A model generated the notes under the pieces. That model ran no database searches. It was not told the origin of the DNA and worked only from the letters and a program-made list of their open reading frames with translations. Of a DNA stretch of 64,000 nucleotides, positions 21,691 through 32,959 are shown piece after piece. The translations under genes were made by a program, and so were the position numbers. The number at the start of each line of letters is the position of its first letter. Position 1 is the first letter of the stretch. The DNA lies in the NCBI GenBank assembly GCA_029582265.1, contig CM055817.1, forward strand, positions 55,227,711 through 55,291,710, read 5' to 3'. The DNA comes from Zoroaster sp. YZ-2022 (taxonomy: Eukaryota > Echinodermata > Asteroidea > Forcipulatida > Zoroasteridae).

Positions 21691-22265
21691 CTCCACCACA
21701 CAAAGCCTCAAATTAAAGTCTACATCATTGAGCCTTTTCTACAGATACTACCATGGAATGTGCTCCAATGTGAACAAACCAACCAGCTCTTCTCAGAGCC
21801 ATCACTTTTTCCAAAAAGGGATCATTACATGGTGTCACCCGAAAGAGCTCAATAACATCTATCTCCACCATGCAAATCCTACATCATTGAGCCTTTTCTA
21901 CAGATACTACCATGGAATGTGCTCCAATGGTCTTTTGCTGGTTGTTCCACCTAACCGTACATTTGGCCGCACTACACGTTCTTCTGCTTGTTCACGTTCA
22001 TATAGAGTAACTGTCCACAAAGCAAAATACTATGAGGTACTCATCCAGTTTCTTCCCACGCACTGACTCACTTTGGAATCCCTTACCTGTATCCTGCTTC
22101 CTAATTTACCTATAATCTGTCCCAGTTCAAATGCAATATCAACAGTTTTCTTTCTACTTTGTGAATTCCTCTTTTTCTTAGCTCCCTATTTTCACCTCTT
22201 TGTTTAGTCCTCACCTTCAGTGGCCTTTTTTAGGGCCATGTGATGCGGAACCTTCATAAAAATAA
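21690..22265 (+). repeat. LINE reverse-transcriptase 3' end fragment
   Basis: Translated pieces LSLFYRYYHGMCSN (present twice), VPPNRTFGRTTRSSA, YRVTVHKAK and DSLWNSLPVSCFL (another frame) are typical of the C-terminal end of CR1/L2-like non-LTR reverse transcriptases. An internal duplication and frame changes show it is dead. Confidence 0.65.
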
Positions 22266-22497
22266 TTTAAAAAAATGCTGGTATATATACGCCTGCAGGA
22301 TTTTCGCCCATGATACAGGGCTCTATGACAGGTAAGGTGGTATGTACTATCAGCAGTTTGGGCTAGGATGTTAATGGAGGAGGACTAAAGTCATGGTACA
22401 GCCAAGCCTCTTGAAAAGCCCAGGCCTACATAATCCCCTAGCTGAGCACAAAAGACTGTTTACTAATGAATGGACCTCAAATAGCTCTTATTGTTAA

Positions 22498-22738
22498 CCA
22501 GTTTGCGTCAGGAATAAAAAAGTTTTCCTGGGCCCCTGTGCGGGTTTCTTTTTCCCACACACACATTAATGGAAGCTTCCACAGCGCGTGGTCACGTCTT
22601 CCGAGCATGTCACCGTACACGCGTGGATCAACCGAGCATGCATACAAATATATCGGAGTTTCCTATGGCGTGTTTAGACGCTCTCCAATCCGTGGTGCAA
22701 AAAAATGTTGTGTATACACGGCCTCCGACGCGAACTGG
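22498..22738 (+). mobile_element. TTAA-bounded MITE, family 5 (CCAGTTCGCGTC)
   Basis: TTAA at 22494-22497 and 22739-22742; ends CCAGTTTGCGTC / GACGCGAACTGG. Sister copy at 32471-32692. Confidence 0.85.
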
Positions 22739-22968
22739 TTAACACAGACTTGACTGACACCCGAGCTGTCTTTTGTTCACAACTGCAGCCATTATAATGA
22801 GCTCTACTTGGCTGGGCTAGGCCATCCAGAAGCCCAGGTCATGTTGATTGGCAGGTACTGTATTGTTACAGGATTAGGACTCACAGAAGATAGACTAGGA
22901 GGCCAGGTAGCTCAGTTCTGGGCAGGCTTCTCAAAGGCTTGGCTGTACCATGACTTTGGCCCTCCTCC

Positions 22969-24173
22969 CTAAGTTTTAGTATTAAAACACATTAAGCGTT
23001 GGTGCCGGCGTAAATTAGAAGATTGCCCGAATGCTTTATTGCAGACCTCGCACACAAATTGCTTTACTAATGAATGTGTACTTTGATGTCTAGCAAGGGT
23101 GCTTTTGTGCCTGAAAGGTTTCCCGCAGGTCTTGCAAGGGTATGGCTTCTCTTGCGTGTGTATCAGCAAGTGCCTCTTCAAGTTATTTTTACTCAAGAAA
23201 GCTTTGTTGCATGTCTCACAAATAAAAGGCCTCTCGGACGAGTGGGTCCGTCTGTGTTTTTTGACGGTGCTGCTGTCCAAGAAAGCTTTGTTGCAAATGT
23301 CGCACATGTACAATTTCTCGTTTGTGTGAGTTCGTGCATGCTTCAATAAATTGCTGCTGTCCGTGAAACCCTTCTGGCAGATGTTACAGCAGAAAGGTTT
23401 GACCTTTGTGTGTATTCTTCGATGTGTGTTAAGATGGCTGTGGTAGCCGAAAACCTTATGACACACTTCACACTGAAATGGGTGCTCTCCGGTATGCCTC
23501 CTGGCATGCGCCTCCAGCACGGACCTGTCCGCAAAAGCCCTGAAACAAATGTCGCAAAAGAGTTTCTTTCCGGACGTATGGTCCTGCTCATGTTTCCTAC
23601 AACTACTGCTGACTGTGAATGATTTCGGGCAAAACTGACAAGCATATGGTTTCTCTTTGGTATGGGTCCTTTCATGTGAATGTAAAGTGCTACTCTGGGT
23701 GAAGGTCTTGCAACAGACATCACACCGAAAAGGTTTCTTGTTGAAGTGGATTCTCTCGTGGACCCTGAGCGTTCCACTCTGTGCAAACGTCTGGTTGCAA
23801 AGTCCACAGTGGTATGGTCTTTCGGTTGTGTGGACAGATCTCGTGTGCACTTTGAGACAGTTTTTGTCGGAGAAGGCTTTGTTGCACAGGTTACATGTAC
23901 AGACGTGTGGCTTCTCCAGGGTGTGGATTCTCATGTGCTGGGTGAGCTTGTAGAACACAGGAAACCTCTGTTGGCAGATGGTGCATGAGAAGGGTTTGAA
24001 ACCGATATGAATGTGGCGTTGATGTCTGAAGAGGTTGCTTCTGAGGGTAAATTTCTTGTGGCAAATGTCGCATTCAGGCTGATTCTTCATGACTGTAGAC
24101 TGGTTGCAGAGAGAGAAGCATGAGCCCTCTTCTGCAGAAGGCCACACAGGCTCTAGGTGTTTCTTGGCTGCTT
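22969..24173 (-). CDS. C2H2 zinc-finger protein, last exon, 13 fingers (ZnF-3)
   Basis: A probable nuclear DNA-binding protein. The exon starts after the 3' splice site CCACACTACAG (24174 and above). The frame runs EAAKKHLEPVWPSAEEG, then thirteen C2H2 fingers from CDICHKKFTLRSNLFRH to CEVCNKAFGQSSNLRRH, ending at a TAG at 22969. The last finger ends H-x-R-L-M-C, so its final His is Cys (C2HC). Finger 3 follows a small insertion in the linker (VCTCNLCNKAF). The first codon is split, G from the upstream exon plus AA, which fits either of the two copies of the upstream exon at 24246 and 24495. There is no in-frame ATG before the fingers until MKNQPECD, so translation probably starts in an upstream exon. 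Specificity unknown. Confidence 0.85.
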
Positions 24174-24245
24174 CTGTAGTGTGGTAACTTCAGCACTGGT
24201 TTACACTATTAACAGGGAAATGTCTTAAACGCTATTCTTAGGGAC

Positions 24246-24396
24246 CTTGATCAGTCTTTGAAGCATGCTTGGCACCAGTGTCCTTCATCGGAGTGTCATC
24301 TGGGACCACAAACAGAAGTCTTTCACTCTTGACCCGCATCATCTGAGATGGTTGGACCAGGCTTTGGATTGTCATTGCATCGTCAGTTTTGATGGT
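24246..24396 (-). CDS. upstream coding exon of ZnF-3, copy B
   Basis: 151 bp. It follows a 3' splice site (CATGGTTACAG) and ends CAAG|GTCCCT. It encodes TIKTDDAMTIQSLVQPSQMM and RVKSERLLFVVPDDTPMKD, then TGAKHASKTDQ and the first base of the next codon. It enters in phase 0 and leaves in phase 1, joining the 24173 exon in frame. The sequence is Ser/Thr- and Asp-rich with no known domain. Confidence 0.65.
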
Positions 24397-24494
24397 CTGT
24401 AACCATGATAAAAAACAATTCAGATCAAACATGAAGTGCCATGGTCGAGCGGAATTAGTGCATCGGATTTGTGTTAGCAGCTATTCGTAGGGAC

Positions 24495-24645
24495 CTTGAT
24501 CAGTCTTTGAAGCATACTTGGCACCAGTGTCCTTCATCGGAGTGTCATCTGGGACCACAAACAGAAGTCTTTCACTCTTGACCCGCATCATCTGAGATGG
24601 TTGGACCAGGCTTTGGATTGTCATTGCATCGTCAGTTTTGATAGT
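24495..24645 (-). CDS. upstream coding exon of ZnF-3, copy A (tandem duplicate)
   Basis: 151 bp, almost identical to copy B, 249 bp away. It has the same splice sites and phases. The only protein change I see is His to Tyr (AKYASKTDQ). Because each copy starts in phase 0 and ends in phase 1, including both would shift the frame, so they can only be used as alternatives. Confidence 0.6.
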
Positions 24646-24689
24646 CTGTAACCATGATAAAAAACAATTCAGATGATCAGATCAAACGT

Positions 24690-25065
24690 GAAGTGCCATG
24701 GTCGTGCGGTTTAATGTAGTGCATCGGATTTGTGTTCTGATGGCAGAGTTGTCAGAATGTGGGTTCGAATCCCAACCACGACCAGGGTACTTGTGTCCTT
24801 GAGCAAGACACTTTACCATAATTGCTTCTCTCCACCCAGGGGTATAAATGGGTACCTGTGAGGGCAGAGTTGGTTGTTGTGTTCGATTAGCCCTATATGC
24901 GCTAAAATGGCAGCAATTGAGCTGTATACTCCCCAGGGAGCTGAGATGGTTTCAGGAATGATTTATGAGCCTGATGAGCAGGGGTAATAATATAATGCAC
25001 CTTGAGCACCAGTTTGGTGGATACATGCGCCATATAAGTCTACATTATTATTATTATTATTATTT
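24690..25065 (+). repeat. tRNA-Leu-type SINE
   Basis: GTGCCATGGTCGTGCGGTTTA, GGTTCGAATCCCAACCACGACC, TGTCCTTGAGCAAGACACTT and a TTATTA-repeat tail. Probably full length. Confidence 0.85.
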
Positions 25066-25600
25066 TCTACAAAAAAACATTATTTATCGATTTCTATTTT
25101 ATTTATGAAATTTGGGAACTCATTCAATTCAAATACAATGAACTAATATAGTAATAATAATATTAATATAACTTGTCACATATCAACATGGCTGTGGGAT
25201 AACCACCCCATCCCCCGCTAACACTCAGTGGGGGGGGGGGGGGACGGCATAACACATTCACTTCGTGTTTTCCGACAGCCACCTTACTTAGTCTAGAGGA
25301 AACCGAATGATCTCCATTATTACTAATTCGAAAGCAAACCGAACGTTAGAGAAGACAAAAGCTTACTTACTTCAAACGTATATTTATTTTTGTACAAACA
25401 GCTGGTGTGGCATTCTACAACGATCCTTGACACTGCCGTCCCGTACACGCACGTAACAACCACAGAGCTAGAGCTCGAGGTGCTCGTCGAACATAATCTT
25501 TTGTTGTAGTTTTTTCGCTGGTTCCATTTTTCTTCACATACCTAGTTTGTATAAAAGACCAAGGGAAGGGCACCAAGTACAAAATGGCTGCGCCCATGGT
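25066..25600. promoter_or_regulatory. possible shared 5' region of ZnF-3 (minus) and MTHFSD (plus)
   Basis: A roughly 900-bp interval between the divergent genes, free of large repeats apart from a G run at 25231. An ATG in good context (AAAATGGCTGCG, 25583) might start MTHFSD, but no donor in the required phase was found, so this is inference. Confidence 0.3.
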
Positions 25601-25923
25601 TCAGCATTTCAGCATTCCACAATTTCCAGGCGTACATGGGGAGTGTACATTATGTCTGTGTACGTCTACGTTAGAGTGACATAGTTTGGTTTTTTGATGG
25701 TTTAACTGTTAATCATGAACAACAGGATGTAGGCCTACCCATTTTGTGTTCAAAAATTTTATAATCGTACATAATGGGTAAGAATTAAAATAAAAAAAAT
25801 TTAATTAAAAAATTAAAGGGGCACCCGGCACCACGCAGGCGTCATTATATTTATAATTGAATTGGCGTTGCAGTGTCGGCGGCCAGCATGGCCAGTCATC
25901 AATCAGTGGACTTTTTCATCAGT

Positions 25924-26290
25924 GGGAAAGAATGTCGTGTCCGACCGCCACTTTTTAAGGGTTTTTTGGGGAATTGTTTTGCAACCACTAACCAGTTAAA
26001 AATGATTCTATCGATTTTTGGGGTACAGAAAGCGAAAACTACCTTTAAAATCCACTTTTATGATGGTTTCCTCCCCTTCAGAAAATAGAAGGATCCTATT
26101 GTAGTTGCCACTGCGTATGTACAATGACTGTGTTCGTCAATAACGGGGGAGTTGACAAGATCATGACTGAGGAAGTCATCCTTTACCAAAAATGCCTGAA
26201 TTTTTCATGAAATAAATATCCTGGAATAATTTGAAGTATATGTCCATCATGTCCAGACAAAGGGGCGGTCGGATATGGCATTGTACCCCA
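25924..26290. mobile_element. DNA element family A, copy 2
   Basis: GGGAAAGAATGTCGTGTCCG at the left, GGGGCGGTCGGATATGGCA at the right; the interior is the reverse of copy 1 (GAAGGATCCTATTGTAGTTG). Confidence 0.8.
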
Positions 26291-26377
26291 TCAGTTTCCA
26301 GCTGGCATAATTGCCAGTCTGGGGGTGGGGCAGGGGAGATGGGGGTACTGCCAACAGAATGGATACACATATAAATT

Positions 26378-26580
26378 CAGTATTGTCATGATCAACAGAG
26401 CATGGAATCTGAGTGCTAGTTTTAGATTAACTCAGTGAATGAAAATAATACCCCACATTATAAGGTCATATTACTGTTGCTGCTGCATAAACGAGCCAGT
26501 AATTTCTAGTCAATGTGTTCATCATAAACTAGGACACTGATTCCATGCCCTGTTGAAAGTCTGCTCTGATCATGACGGAC
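26378..26580 (-). mobile_element. family 4 MITE (AGGGACA)
   Basis: GAGCATGGAATCTGAGTGCT at the left, GATTCCATGCCCTGTTGAAAG at the right. Confidence 0.75.
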
Positions 26581-26624
26581 CTCCTCCCTTCCTGGATTGT
26601 CAAGCAGTCATCCCCCCCCCCCCC

Positions 26625-26970
26625 CGATTTTGTTTTTCATCCACGATATATCGACAAACATGTATTTTTTCATTCATGCATGATTGTTTGAGAGCTGATA
26701 ACCACAGGTATGTACCCCCTCAACAAGTGTCACAATAAATCGCAAATTTGTTTGCAGAGCATGTATGTACTTCTGAAGTAGTTCAGCTTTTGTTTCTCAC
26801 TTCCAACTTCCAAAATCTGAAAAGATTGTTCTAATTTTGTTTCCATGGAATTTCTGCCTTTTTTTAAATCGCGATTTGCCAATATCTCGATAACTTAAAA
26901 GGTTCTCGATATCGCAATCAAATAAAAAAAGGTAACGTGATATTTGATATTATCGTGTTAGCACCCAAGC
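26625..26970. mobile_element. MITE family C (CGATAT), copy 2
   Basis: ATCCACGATATATCGACA, TCTCGATATCGCAATCAAAT and ATTATCGTGTTAGCACCCAAG. It ends only about 30 bp before the first recognised MTHFSD exon. Confidence 0.7.
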
Positions 26971-27000
26971 AAGTTTTTATACTATGTCATTGTTTCACAG

Positions 27001-30000
27001 ATCTTATCACCAAGGCATCTATCAGGCAGAAAGTTTGGGACTTCCTTGAGGAGAAGAACATTGCTTGCTTCCCAAGACCAGTGCATCATCGTATCCCAAA
27101 TTTTAAGGTGAATTATTCAACTGATACAGGGTTGAGAGAAGGCATTATCTTTGGGTGGGCGGTGTGGGGTGGAAGCTAATTTACCGACTGGCTTCAACTT
27201 AAAATTTGCCTAAAACTATATTTTCATTAATAATAATAATAAACGCTTTATTTAGTGATGGTAATCATGTCACCTGGGGACCGTACTCAAGTTCCCTCAG
27301 CCTTATGTTCCCTCAGCCCTATGTTCCCTCAGCCCTATGTTCCCTCATCCCAAATAGACCCTATGTTCCCTCAGCCCTATGTTCCCTCATCCCAAAATAG
27401 ACCCTATGTTCCCTCAGCCCTATGTTCCCTCATCCCAAAATAGACCCTATGTTCCCTCAGCCCTATGTTCCCTCAGCCCTATGTTCCCTCATCCTAATTT
27501 GGATTTTAAAAAAATGTTAGGCATTGAGGGAACATAGGGCTGAGGGAACATAGGGCTGAGGGAACATAGGCATGACCCCGTCACCTGTAGCCTAGATGAT
27601 TTTCAATGGGCCATCAATTAGCTACCAGGGACACCGGAGTAAACCCCAACTCTTGCACGATAAGTGTCATTATGGGTTTTTTGACGTGCACTGATGTTTG
27701 TAGTACACAGGACCCATCCGAAGGACGAAGCAATTATGATTAAGTGTCTTACTCAAGGATACAAGCGCCGCGACCAGCCAGGCCGGGATTCAAACCCACA
27801 TTCTGATGCCACCAGAACTTGATTCCGATGCACGAGAGCGCTCGGCAAGAATCTGCCACATTTGAGGATGGGTTTGTGCACAGGTGGGGGATGATACAGG
27901 AGATAGCTGGGACCAATTAATTTCATAGAGTTGCTTACCAGAAAAAAAAGTTGCTTAGCGGATTTCTTTGGTTACCATCCAAACTTTCATACAGAATGCA
28001 TGCATTTTGGCTGGTAGTCTGTTTTATATTGCTTAGCAAAAATATTTGCTTAGCATAATTTTCTGCTAATCAGCTCTATGAAATTGACCCCTGGTGAGCG
28101 GCAAAAGGGAGTAAGGCAGGGAGGGGGAGGGCTTCAGCGCCCACCCAACCCCCAAAACAAAATTTTATGTATGTATTTTTGAACCAGGGAGCGGCAGCAG
28201 CAAACGAGCGACTCAAACATCTTGATGCTTTCCAGCGAGCGAGAACGGTTAAGGTGAACCCGGACAAACCACAGGAGCATGCCAGGTTCCTCACACTTGA
28301 AGTAAGTACGCAGACCCACAGCTTAGTTTTTATGACATATTTCTTGAAAATGAGAGGTTTGAAATGAACGTACGTCGACAGAATCCAATGTTGTACCTCC
28401 CAGATTTAAGCCTAACCACCCCAAATCCTGCAAAATCCTCAAAGGGGCACTTTTTTTGAAAAATTTAGCACTGTTGGAAATTGGTACTTTCACTTCTTCA
28501 AATGGAGCAAAATTACTACCTGGCAAGAAGTACAGGCCATAAGTGCTGAATATGAAAGATCAACGAAAATGCATGGTGCATTTTGAAGATAAGGGCATGT
28601 TTCCAAAAGTGCACTGATGGATTTTGGAGGATTCAGGAAGGTTCCTAGCCAGAAAACCAAGGGAGTTAGGGTTAAGGTAATGCCTCAACCAAACAGTTTT
28701 TTTTGGAGGGATATGGAGAATTTTTTCCTACAAATGTTGGGTTGGGGAGTTTGTAGTTTGAAACATTGGATTAGGCAAGTCTCCGGGTTTCTGATCTCTT
28801 TTTTTGCTATGAAACGATTTTCAATTGCAGCCAAAATTGCTGGATCGATTGGAATTCTGCCATGCTGTGTTTTAAATAACTTTTTCACATAGGGGTATGA
28901 ACGTTTGCCCGATTTATGAGGCCTCTCTTAGCCACCATACTTTGTGTATGGGAAATCTGGTCTGGTTCTAAGGAGGGGAGAGAAGAGATGCTTTACTGAT
29001 CGCTCCTTTCATCATTTTCAGGCCCGTAAGACATTGCTCGTGCCGACACCACGCCTCCGCACTGGCTTATTCAACAGGATTGTAACGCCACCTAACCCCA
29101 ACAAAGAAGACCTGAGAAAATGTTCTACTTCACAGGTATCTTTGAATCTGCAGCCACATTCATCCGTCACCCTTTTCCTTGCAATTTTGTTTATATAGGG
29201 AGCAAGAGCTCTTTCCCTTTGTAAAAGGGTACTTCCATTTATAGAATGGGAGGTGTGCTGTGCTCTTTGTGTCTGTTCTGAATGTTTTTTGAAACTTTGC
29301 TATATATTTTCGGTAATTTTAAATATTTTAGATGTATTTATTTTTCATCCCATCCTGTTATTTGCGGTTTACCGCTGTCGGTTGAGGGAAAAAAAGAAAA
29401 GAATATTTTTAAGGTAAATATTTTTAAGGGGCACCAAACAAACGAGTGACCAAAGCTAGATACTAAGCAGAGAATTTTGCTAAGCAAGTATTTTTGCTAA
29501 GCAATGTCAAACAGACTACCAGCCAAATTGCATACATTTTATATTAAAGTTTGGCTGGTAACCAAGCAATGTCAAACAGACTACCAGCCAAATTGCATAC
29601 ATTTTATATGAAAGTTTGGCTGGTAACCAAGGAAATGTGCTTAGCAAATATTTCTGGTAAGCAATGTTTTTGCATCTGTCGTCCCCCCCCCCCCCCCCCC
29701 CTTATATTTGGTGTATCTGTTTTTTGTTTTTTCCGTCTGTGCTAGGGTGTCAAGCAGTTCAGCATACCCATCGGTCTGGACAGTAAAATTACCGTGGATA
29801 TTGTCATTCTTGGCTCAGTAGCAGTGACCAGAAAAGGTTAGTAAGAAAACTGTTTCCTTTCATTTCATTTCATTTCATTTCATTTATTGATTTCTCAGGT
29901 AGAAAAAACAAATAAACACAAATTTACATTAACCCTCCTACTTATGGTACCTTTTTCATGCAAGTTGATCCACCATTTGAAACCATTCGCTTTTGTGGTT

Positions 30001-31705
30001 TTGAATGGTGAAAATGGACCCTCTATGCATTTGAATGGATTTGAATGGTAGTAAAGCTTGCTACCAACACTGTTCAAATGGTATCACCATGTGTGTACAA
30101 AACCAATGGGCATTTTGGTAAGTGGAAATTTTGAATGGTTTCAAATGGTCAAACAGTAGGAGGGTAAGGAGGGTTAAATTAACAAACAGAAACAAAAGTA
30201 GCACCCCTGTAGGATTACAAAAAAGTAAACTAAACTACTGTCGAGTTGATCTTCCTGGGAGAGCAAAAAATAATAATAATAAAATTTCATTCTTATATAG
30301 CGCATTTCACATAATGTCCCAATGCGCTTTACATTATTACCCCTGGTCACTGGGCCAATATCATTCCTATAATCTTTCTCAGCTCCCTGGGGAGTATACA
30401 GCCAATGTGCAACCTTTTGGCGCTACAGTTCTAATCAAACACAATAACCATCTCTACCCTCACAGGTAGGGCCTACCCATTTATACTCCTGGGTGAAGAG
30501 AAGCAATTACAGTAAAGTGCCTTGCTCAAGGACACAAATACCACGGTCGCGGCCAGGATTCGAACCCACATTAACCCTAACCCCCTAGGTATTCTGGCTA
30601 GGAACCTTCCTGAATCATCCAAACTCCTCCAGTACACTTTTGGAAACATGCCCTTATCTTCAAAATGCACCATGCATTTTCGTTGATCTTTCATATTCAG
30701 CACTTATGGCCTGTACTTCTTGCCAGGTAGTAATTTTGCTCCATTTGAAGAGGTGAAAGTACCAGTTTCCAACAGTGCTGAATTTTTCCCAAAAAGTGCC
30801 CCTTGGAGGATTTTGTAGGATTTGGGGTGGTTAGGGTTAATAATAATAATAATATAGACTTATATGGCGCACGTATCCACCAAACTGGTGCTCAAGGCGC
30901 ATTACATTATTACCCCTGCTCATCAGGCTCATAAATCATTCCTGAAACCATCTCAGCTCCCTGGGGAGTATACAGCTCAATTGCTGCCATTTTGACACAT
31001 ATAGGGCTAATCAAACACAACAATCAACTCTGCCCTCACAGGTACCCATTTATCCCTGGGTGGAGAGAACCAATTATGGTAAAGTGTCTTGCTCAAGGAC
31101 ACAAGCACCCTGGTCGCAGTTGGGATTCGAACTCATATTCTGATGACACAGCCGTCAGAACACAAGTCCGATGCACTAAACTGCTCGGCCATGGCACCCC
31201 ACAAAATTATGCCCCCTCACTAAAAACTTCTAAGAAAATTTGTGAACCCACCCCCCCCCCCCCCCCATGGGATAGCAATATATTTCTGATACCACAAACT
31301 ATTAATTCACCAGGATATCGGGTTGGAAAAGGTGAGGGCTACGCAGACATGGAGTTTGCGATGATGTACACAATGGGGGCCGTCGATCAAGACACGGTCG
31401 TCGCGACAACCGTCCACGATTGCCAAGTCTTGGACGACATACCGGACCATCTGATCGGTCCGCACGACCTCACCGTGGATTACATTCTGACACCGACGGA
31501 GACTATCCGGTGCGACTGCGACAGGCAGAAACCATCAGGCATCATATGGTCTAAACTTGACGCGGAGAAATTTGCTCGGATCCCGATCTTGAAGACGTTA
31601 CGGTACCGTGAACAGAAGACCGGAAAGGACGTCCGTCTCAAAGATGACATCGATCGCAGCTCTGAAAGTCGCGCCAGTGGGAGAAGTGATCTCAAAAATT
31701 TATGA
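27001..31705 (+). CDS. MTHFSD: methenyltetrahydrofolate synthetase domain-containing protein
   Basis: Five exons read cleanly: 27001-27107, 28188-28301, 29022-29135, 29746-29836 and 31314-31705 (stop). All have GT-AG borders and phases that join. Diagnostic blocks are [12 protein letters not shown] (exon 1), [17 protein letters not shown] (2), [18 protein letters not shown] (3), [20 protein letters not shown] (4), and [20 protein letters not shown] with VHDCQVLDD and VDYILTPT (5). These make up the 5-formyl-THF cyclo-ligase-like fold; the [10 protein letters not shown] motif is the nucleotide-binding loop of that family. The role of the animal protein is not established. The first exon(s) with the start codon are not identified; the exon at 27001 needs an upstream exon ending in phase 1. 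The protein stops at DLKNL shortly after the folate-fold domain, with no RNA-recognition motif like the one at the C terminus of the human protein. Confidence 0.9.
27285..27565 (+). repeat. TATGTTCCCTCAGCCC tandem repeat with inverted end
   Basis: About a dozen units of 16 bp or of a longer ATCCCAAAATAGACCC variant, then two to three units in reverse (AACATAGGGCTGAGGG, 27530-27567). The array can fold into a hairpin within MTHFSD intron 1. Confidence 0.9.
27590..27855 (-). repeat. tRNA-Leu-type SINE, body and head
   Basis: Minus-strand match to TGTCCTTGAGTAAGACACTT and a decayed tRNA head ending in CGAGCGCTCTCG. The 3' tail is poorly preserved. Confidence 0.6.
27915..28085. mobile_element. 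GCTTAGC MITE, copy 1
   Basis: Near-palindromic: TTGCTTACCAGAAA / TTTGCTTAGC with ACTTTCATACAGAATGCATG between. Relatives at 29455-29665 and 41365-41545. Confidence 0.65.
28410..28671 (-). mobile_element. TTAA-bounded MITE, family 1 (CCCTAAC)
   Basis: TTAA at 28406-28409 and 28672-28675; ends GCCTAACCACCCC / GGGAGTTAGG. Interior marker TTTGAAGATAAGGGCATG. Lies in MTHFSD intron 2. Confidence 0.75.
28775..28975 (-). repeat. dispersed repeat R380, copy 2 (partial)
   Basis: Minus strand encodes [24 protein letters not shown] sequence followed by [17 protein letters not shown]. The same peptide core is seen at 40650 and 41735. Confidence 0.65.
29455..29665. mobile_element. GCTTAGC MITE, copy 2, with internal duplication
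   Basis: TTTGGCTGGTAACCAAG and AACAGACTACCAGCCAAA occur twice. Confidence 0.65.
29933..30173 (+). mobile_element. TTAA-bounded MITE, family 2 (CCCTCCTAC)
   Basis: TTAA at 29929-29932 and 30174-30177; interior repeats of TTTGAATGGT. The right end is slightly duplicated (AGGGTAAGGAGGG). Lies in MTHFSD intron 4. Confidence 0.8.
30266..30570 (-). repeat. SINE, head truncated by a MITE
   Basis: Tail AATAATAATAATAA, CAGCTCCCTGGGGAGTATAC, and B-box complement GGATTCGAACCCACA directly followed by TTAA and the family 1 MITE. Confidence 0.75.
30575..30836 (+). mobile_element. TTAA-bounded MITE, family 1 (CCCTAAC)
   Basis: TTAA|CCCTAACCCCCTAGG ... GGTGGTTAGGG|TTAA; 262 bp between intact TTAA sites at 30571 and 30837. 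Confidence 0.85.
30841..31200 (-). repeat. tRNA-Leu-type SINE, full length
   Basis: TAATAATAAT tail, GGCGCACGTATCCACCAAAC, CTCCCTGGGGAGTATACAGC, then the tRNA-like head ending in CTGCTCGGCCATGGCACCC. The best preserved copy in the window. Confidence 0.85.
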
Positions 31706-31839
31706 GAACTGGATGACAAAACTTGTGACTTTTATTGGAAGGAGATTGAAATTAATTTATGGTGGGTCCCCTCCTACTATTTAACCAAACTGTTGACAAT
31801 TACTTTGTAACTATTTCATTTCACAGTATTTATTTTACA

Positions 31840-32048
31840 GTGATATCGTCGCATGAGTGCAACAAGGTCGTATCACAGTTTTAGTTTAACTCAGTGACTG
31901 CCATAACACCCCACATGATAAGGTCACATTACCGCTGCTGCTGCATAAATGAGCCAGTAATTTTCAGTCACTGCGTTCATCTTAAACTAGGACACCGATC
32001 TCATGCCCTGTTGAAAGTCTGCTCTGATCGTGACAATACCGCCCCTTT
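31840..32048 (-). mobile_element. family 4 MITE (AGGGACA), edges decayed
   Basis: TTTTAGTTTAACTCAGTGACTG and GACACCGATCTCATGCCC identify it; it lies just 3' of the MTHFSD stop. Confidence 0.65.
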
Positions 32049-32466
32049 CAATCTCAACTTTCACAAAGTGAGATTGTGGTTCGGATGTGAACCATGTAGG
32101 TCTCGTCTACATTTCGACTAGTGTGCTCTAAGCTAATGTCAGGAGAGTGAAGAGAGTTGGGAGTTCAGGGGGTCGAAGTTAGGGTTAGGGGGTTAAAAGA
32201 AAAATTTACTAGAGTGGGATTTGGACCTGCGATCTCCTGTCCGGGTTAACAATAACAGGCATTGGTGCATTGGCTTGTGGGCTTCATGTAACTAACCAAT
32301 GTTAAGGAATCCTTAAAATTTTGGATGTGTATATATACAGGGGTCAAAATTGAATTTTATGGTAGCCCACAGGACTAGTTATGTCAAAATTTTACTAGTC
32401 CTTCACATTTTTTCGTTGTCCTGAAAAAGGTGAGAACGTGGAATCCGTATTTTGTATTTGCATAGT
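32049..32466. other. no gene seen
   Basis: Short unique stretch 3' of MTHFSD with no recognisable coding or repeat signal. Confidence 0.4.
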
Positions 32467-32470
32467 TTAA

Positions 32471-32692
32471 CCAGTTCGCGTCGGGAATAAAAACGTTTTT
32501 CTGAGCCCCTGTGGCGGGTTTCTTTTTCCCACACACACGTTAATGGAAGCTTCCGAGCATGTCACCGTACACACGTGGCTCAACCGGGCATGCATACAAA
32601 TATTCCGGAGTTTCCTCTGGCGTGTTTAGACGCTCTCCGATCCGTGGTGCAAAAAAAAATTGCGTGTATACACGGCATCCGATGCGAACTGG
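32471..32692 (+). mobile_element. TTAA-bounded MITE, family 5 (CCAGTTCGCGTC)
   Basis: TTAA at 32467-32470 and 32693-32696; ends CCAGTTCGCGTCGGG / GATGCGAACTGG. Confidence 0.85.
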
Positions 32693-32959
32693 TTAAGTAT
32701 AGTTTAATTTTAATTTCATTTTTTTTCACTAGTCCATCAGACTACCCATACCCCAGCAGGTACTAGTAGTCCCGCTGCTAAAACCACTAGCCTCGGGCTA
32801 GCGGACTAGTGTTAATGTAGACCCATGGAGATTCTTCTGGTTAAATAGGATCCTGTTTTGTTGGTATCAAAAACCTCCAAAACTCATATCCTGATTTTGA
32901 TGGATTCAGTACTCCACAGTATAGCCCAGCAAATAGAGCAAGTAACCATGTGTACCTAA

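Larger units (their letters stand above)
24228..24740 (-). repeat. 249-bp tandem duplication carrying the exon and a SINE head
   Basis: The unit spans GCTATTC..AGGGACC through the exon, its 3' splice site and GTGCCATGGTCG, the start of a SINE. The SINE head in the proximal copy is cut off at the junction near 24476, so the SINE was there before the duplication. Confidence 0.7.

Noticed and set aside
23074..23988. Plus-strand open frames opposite the 13-finger exon
   Set aside because: Antisense shadows of the zinc-finger repeats.
25583..25690. ATG at 25583 as the MTHFSD start
   Set aside because: Good Kozak context, but no donor in the phase needed to join the exon at 27001, so I left the start undetermined.
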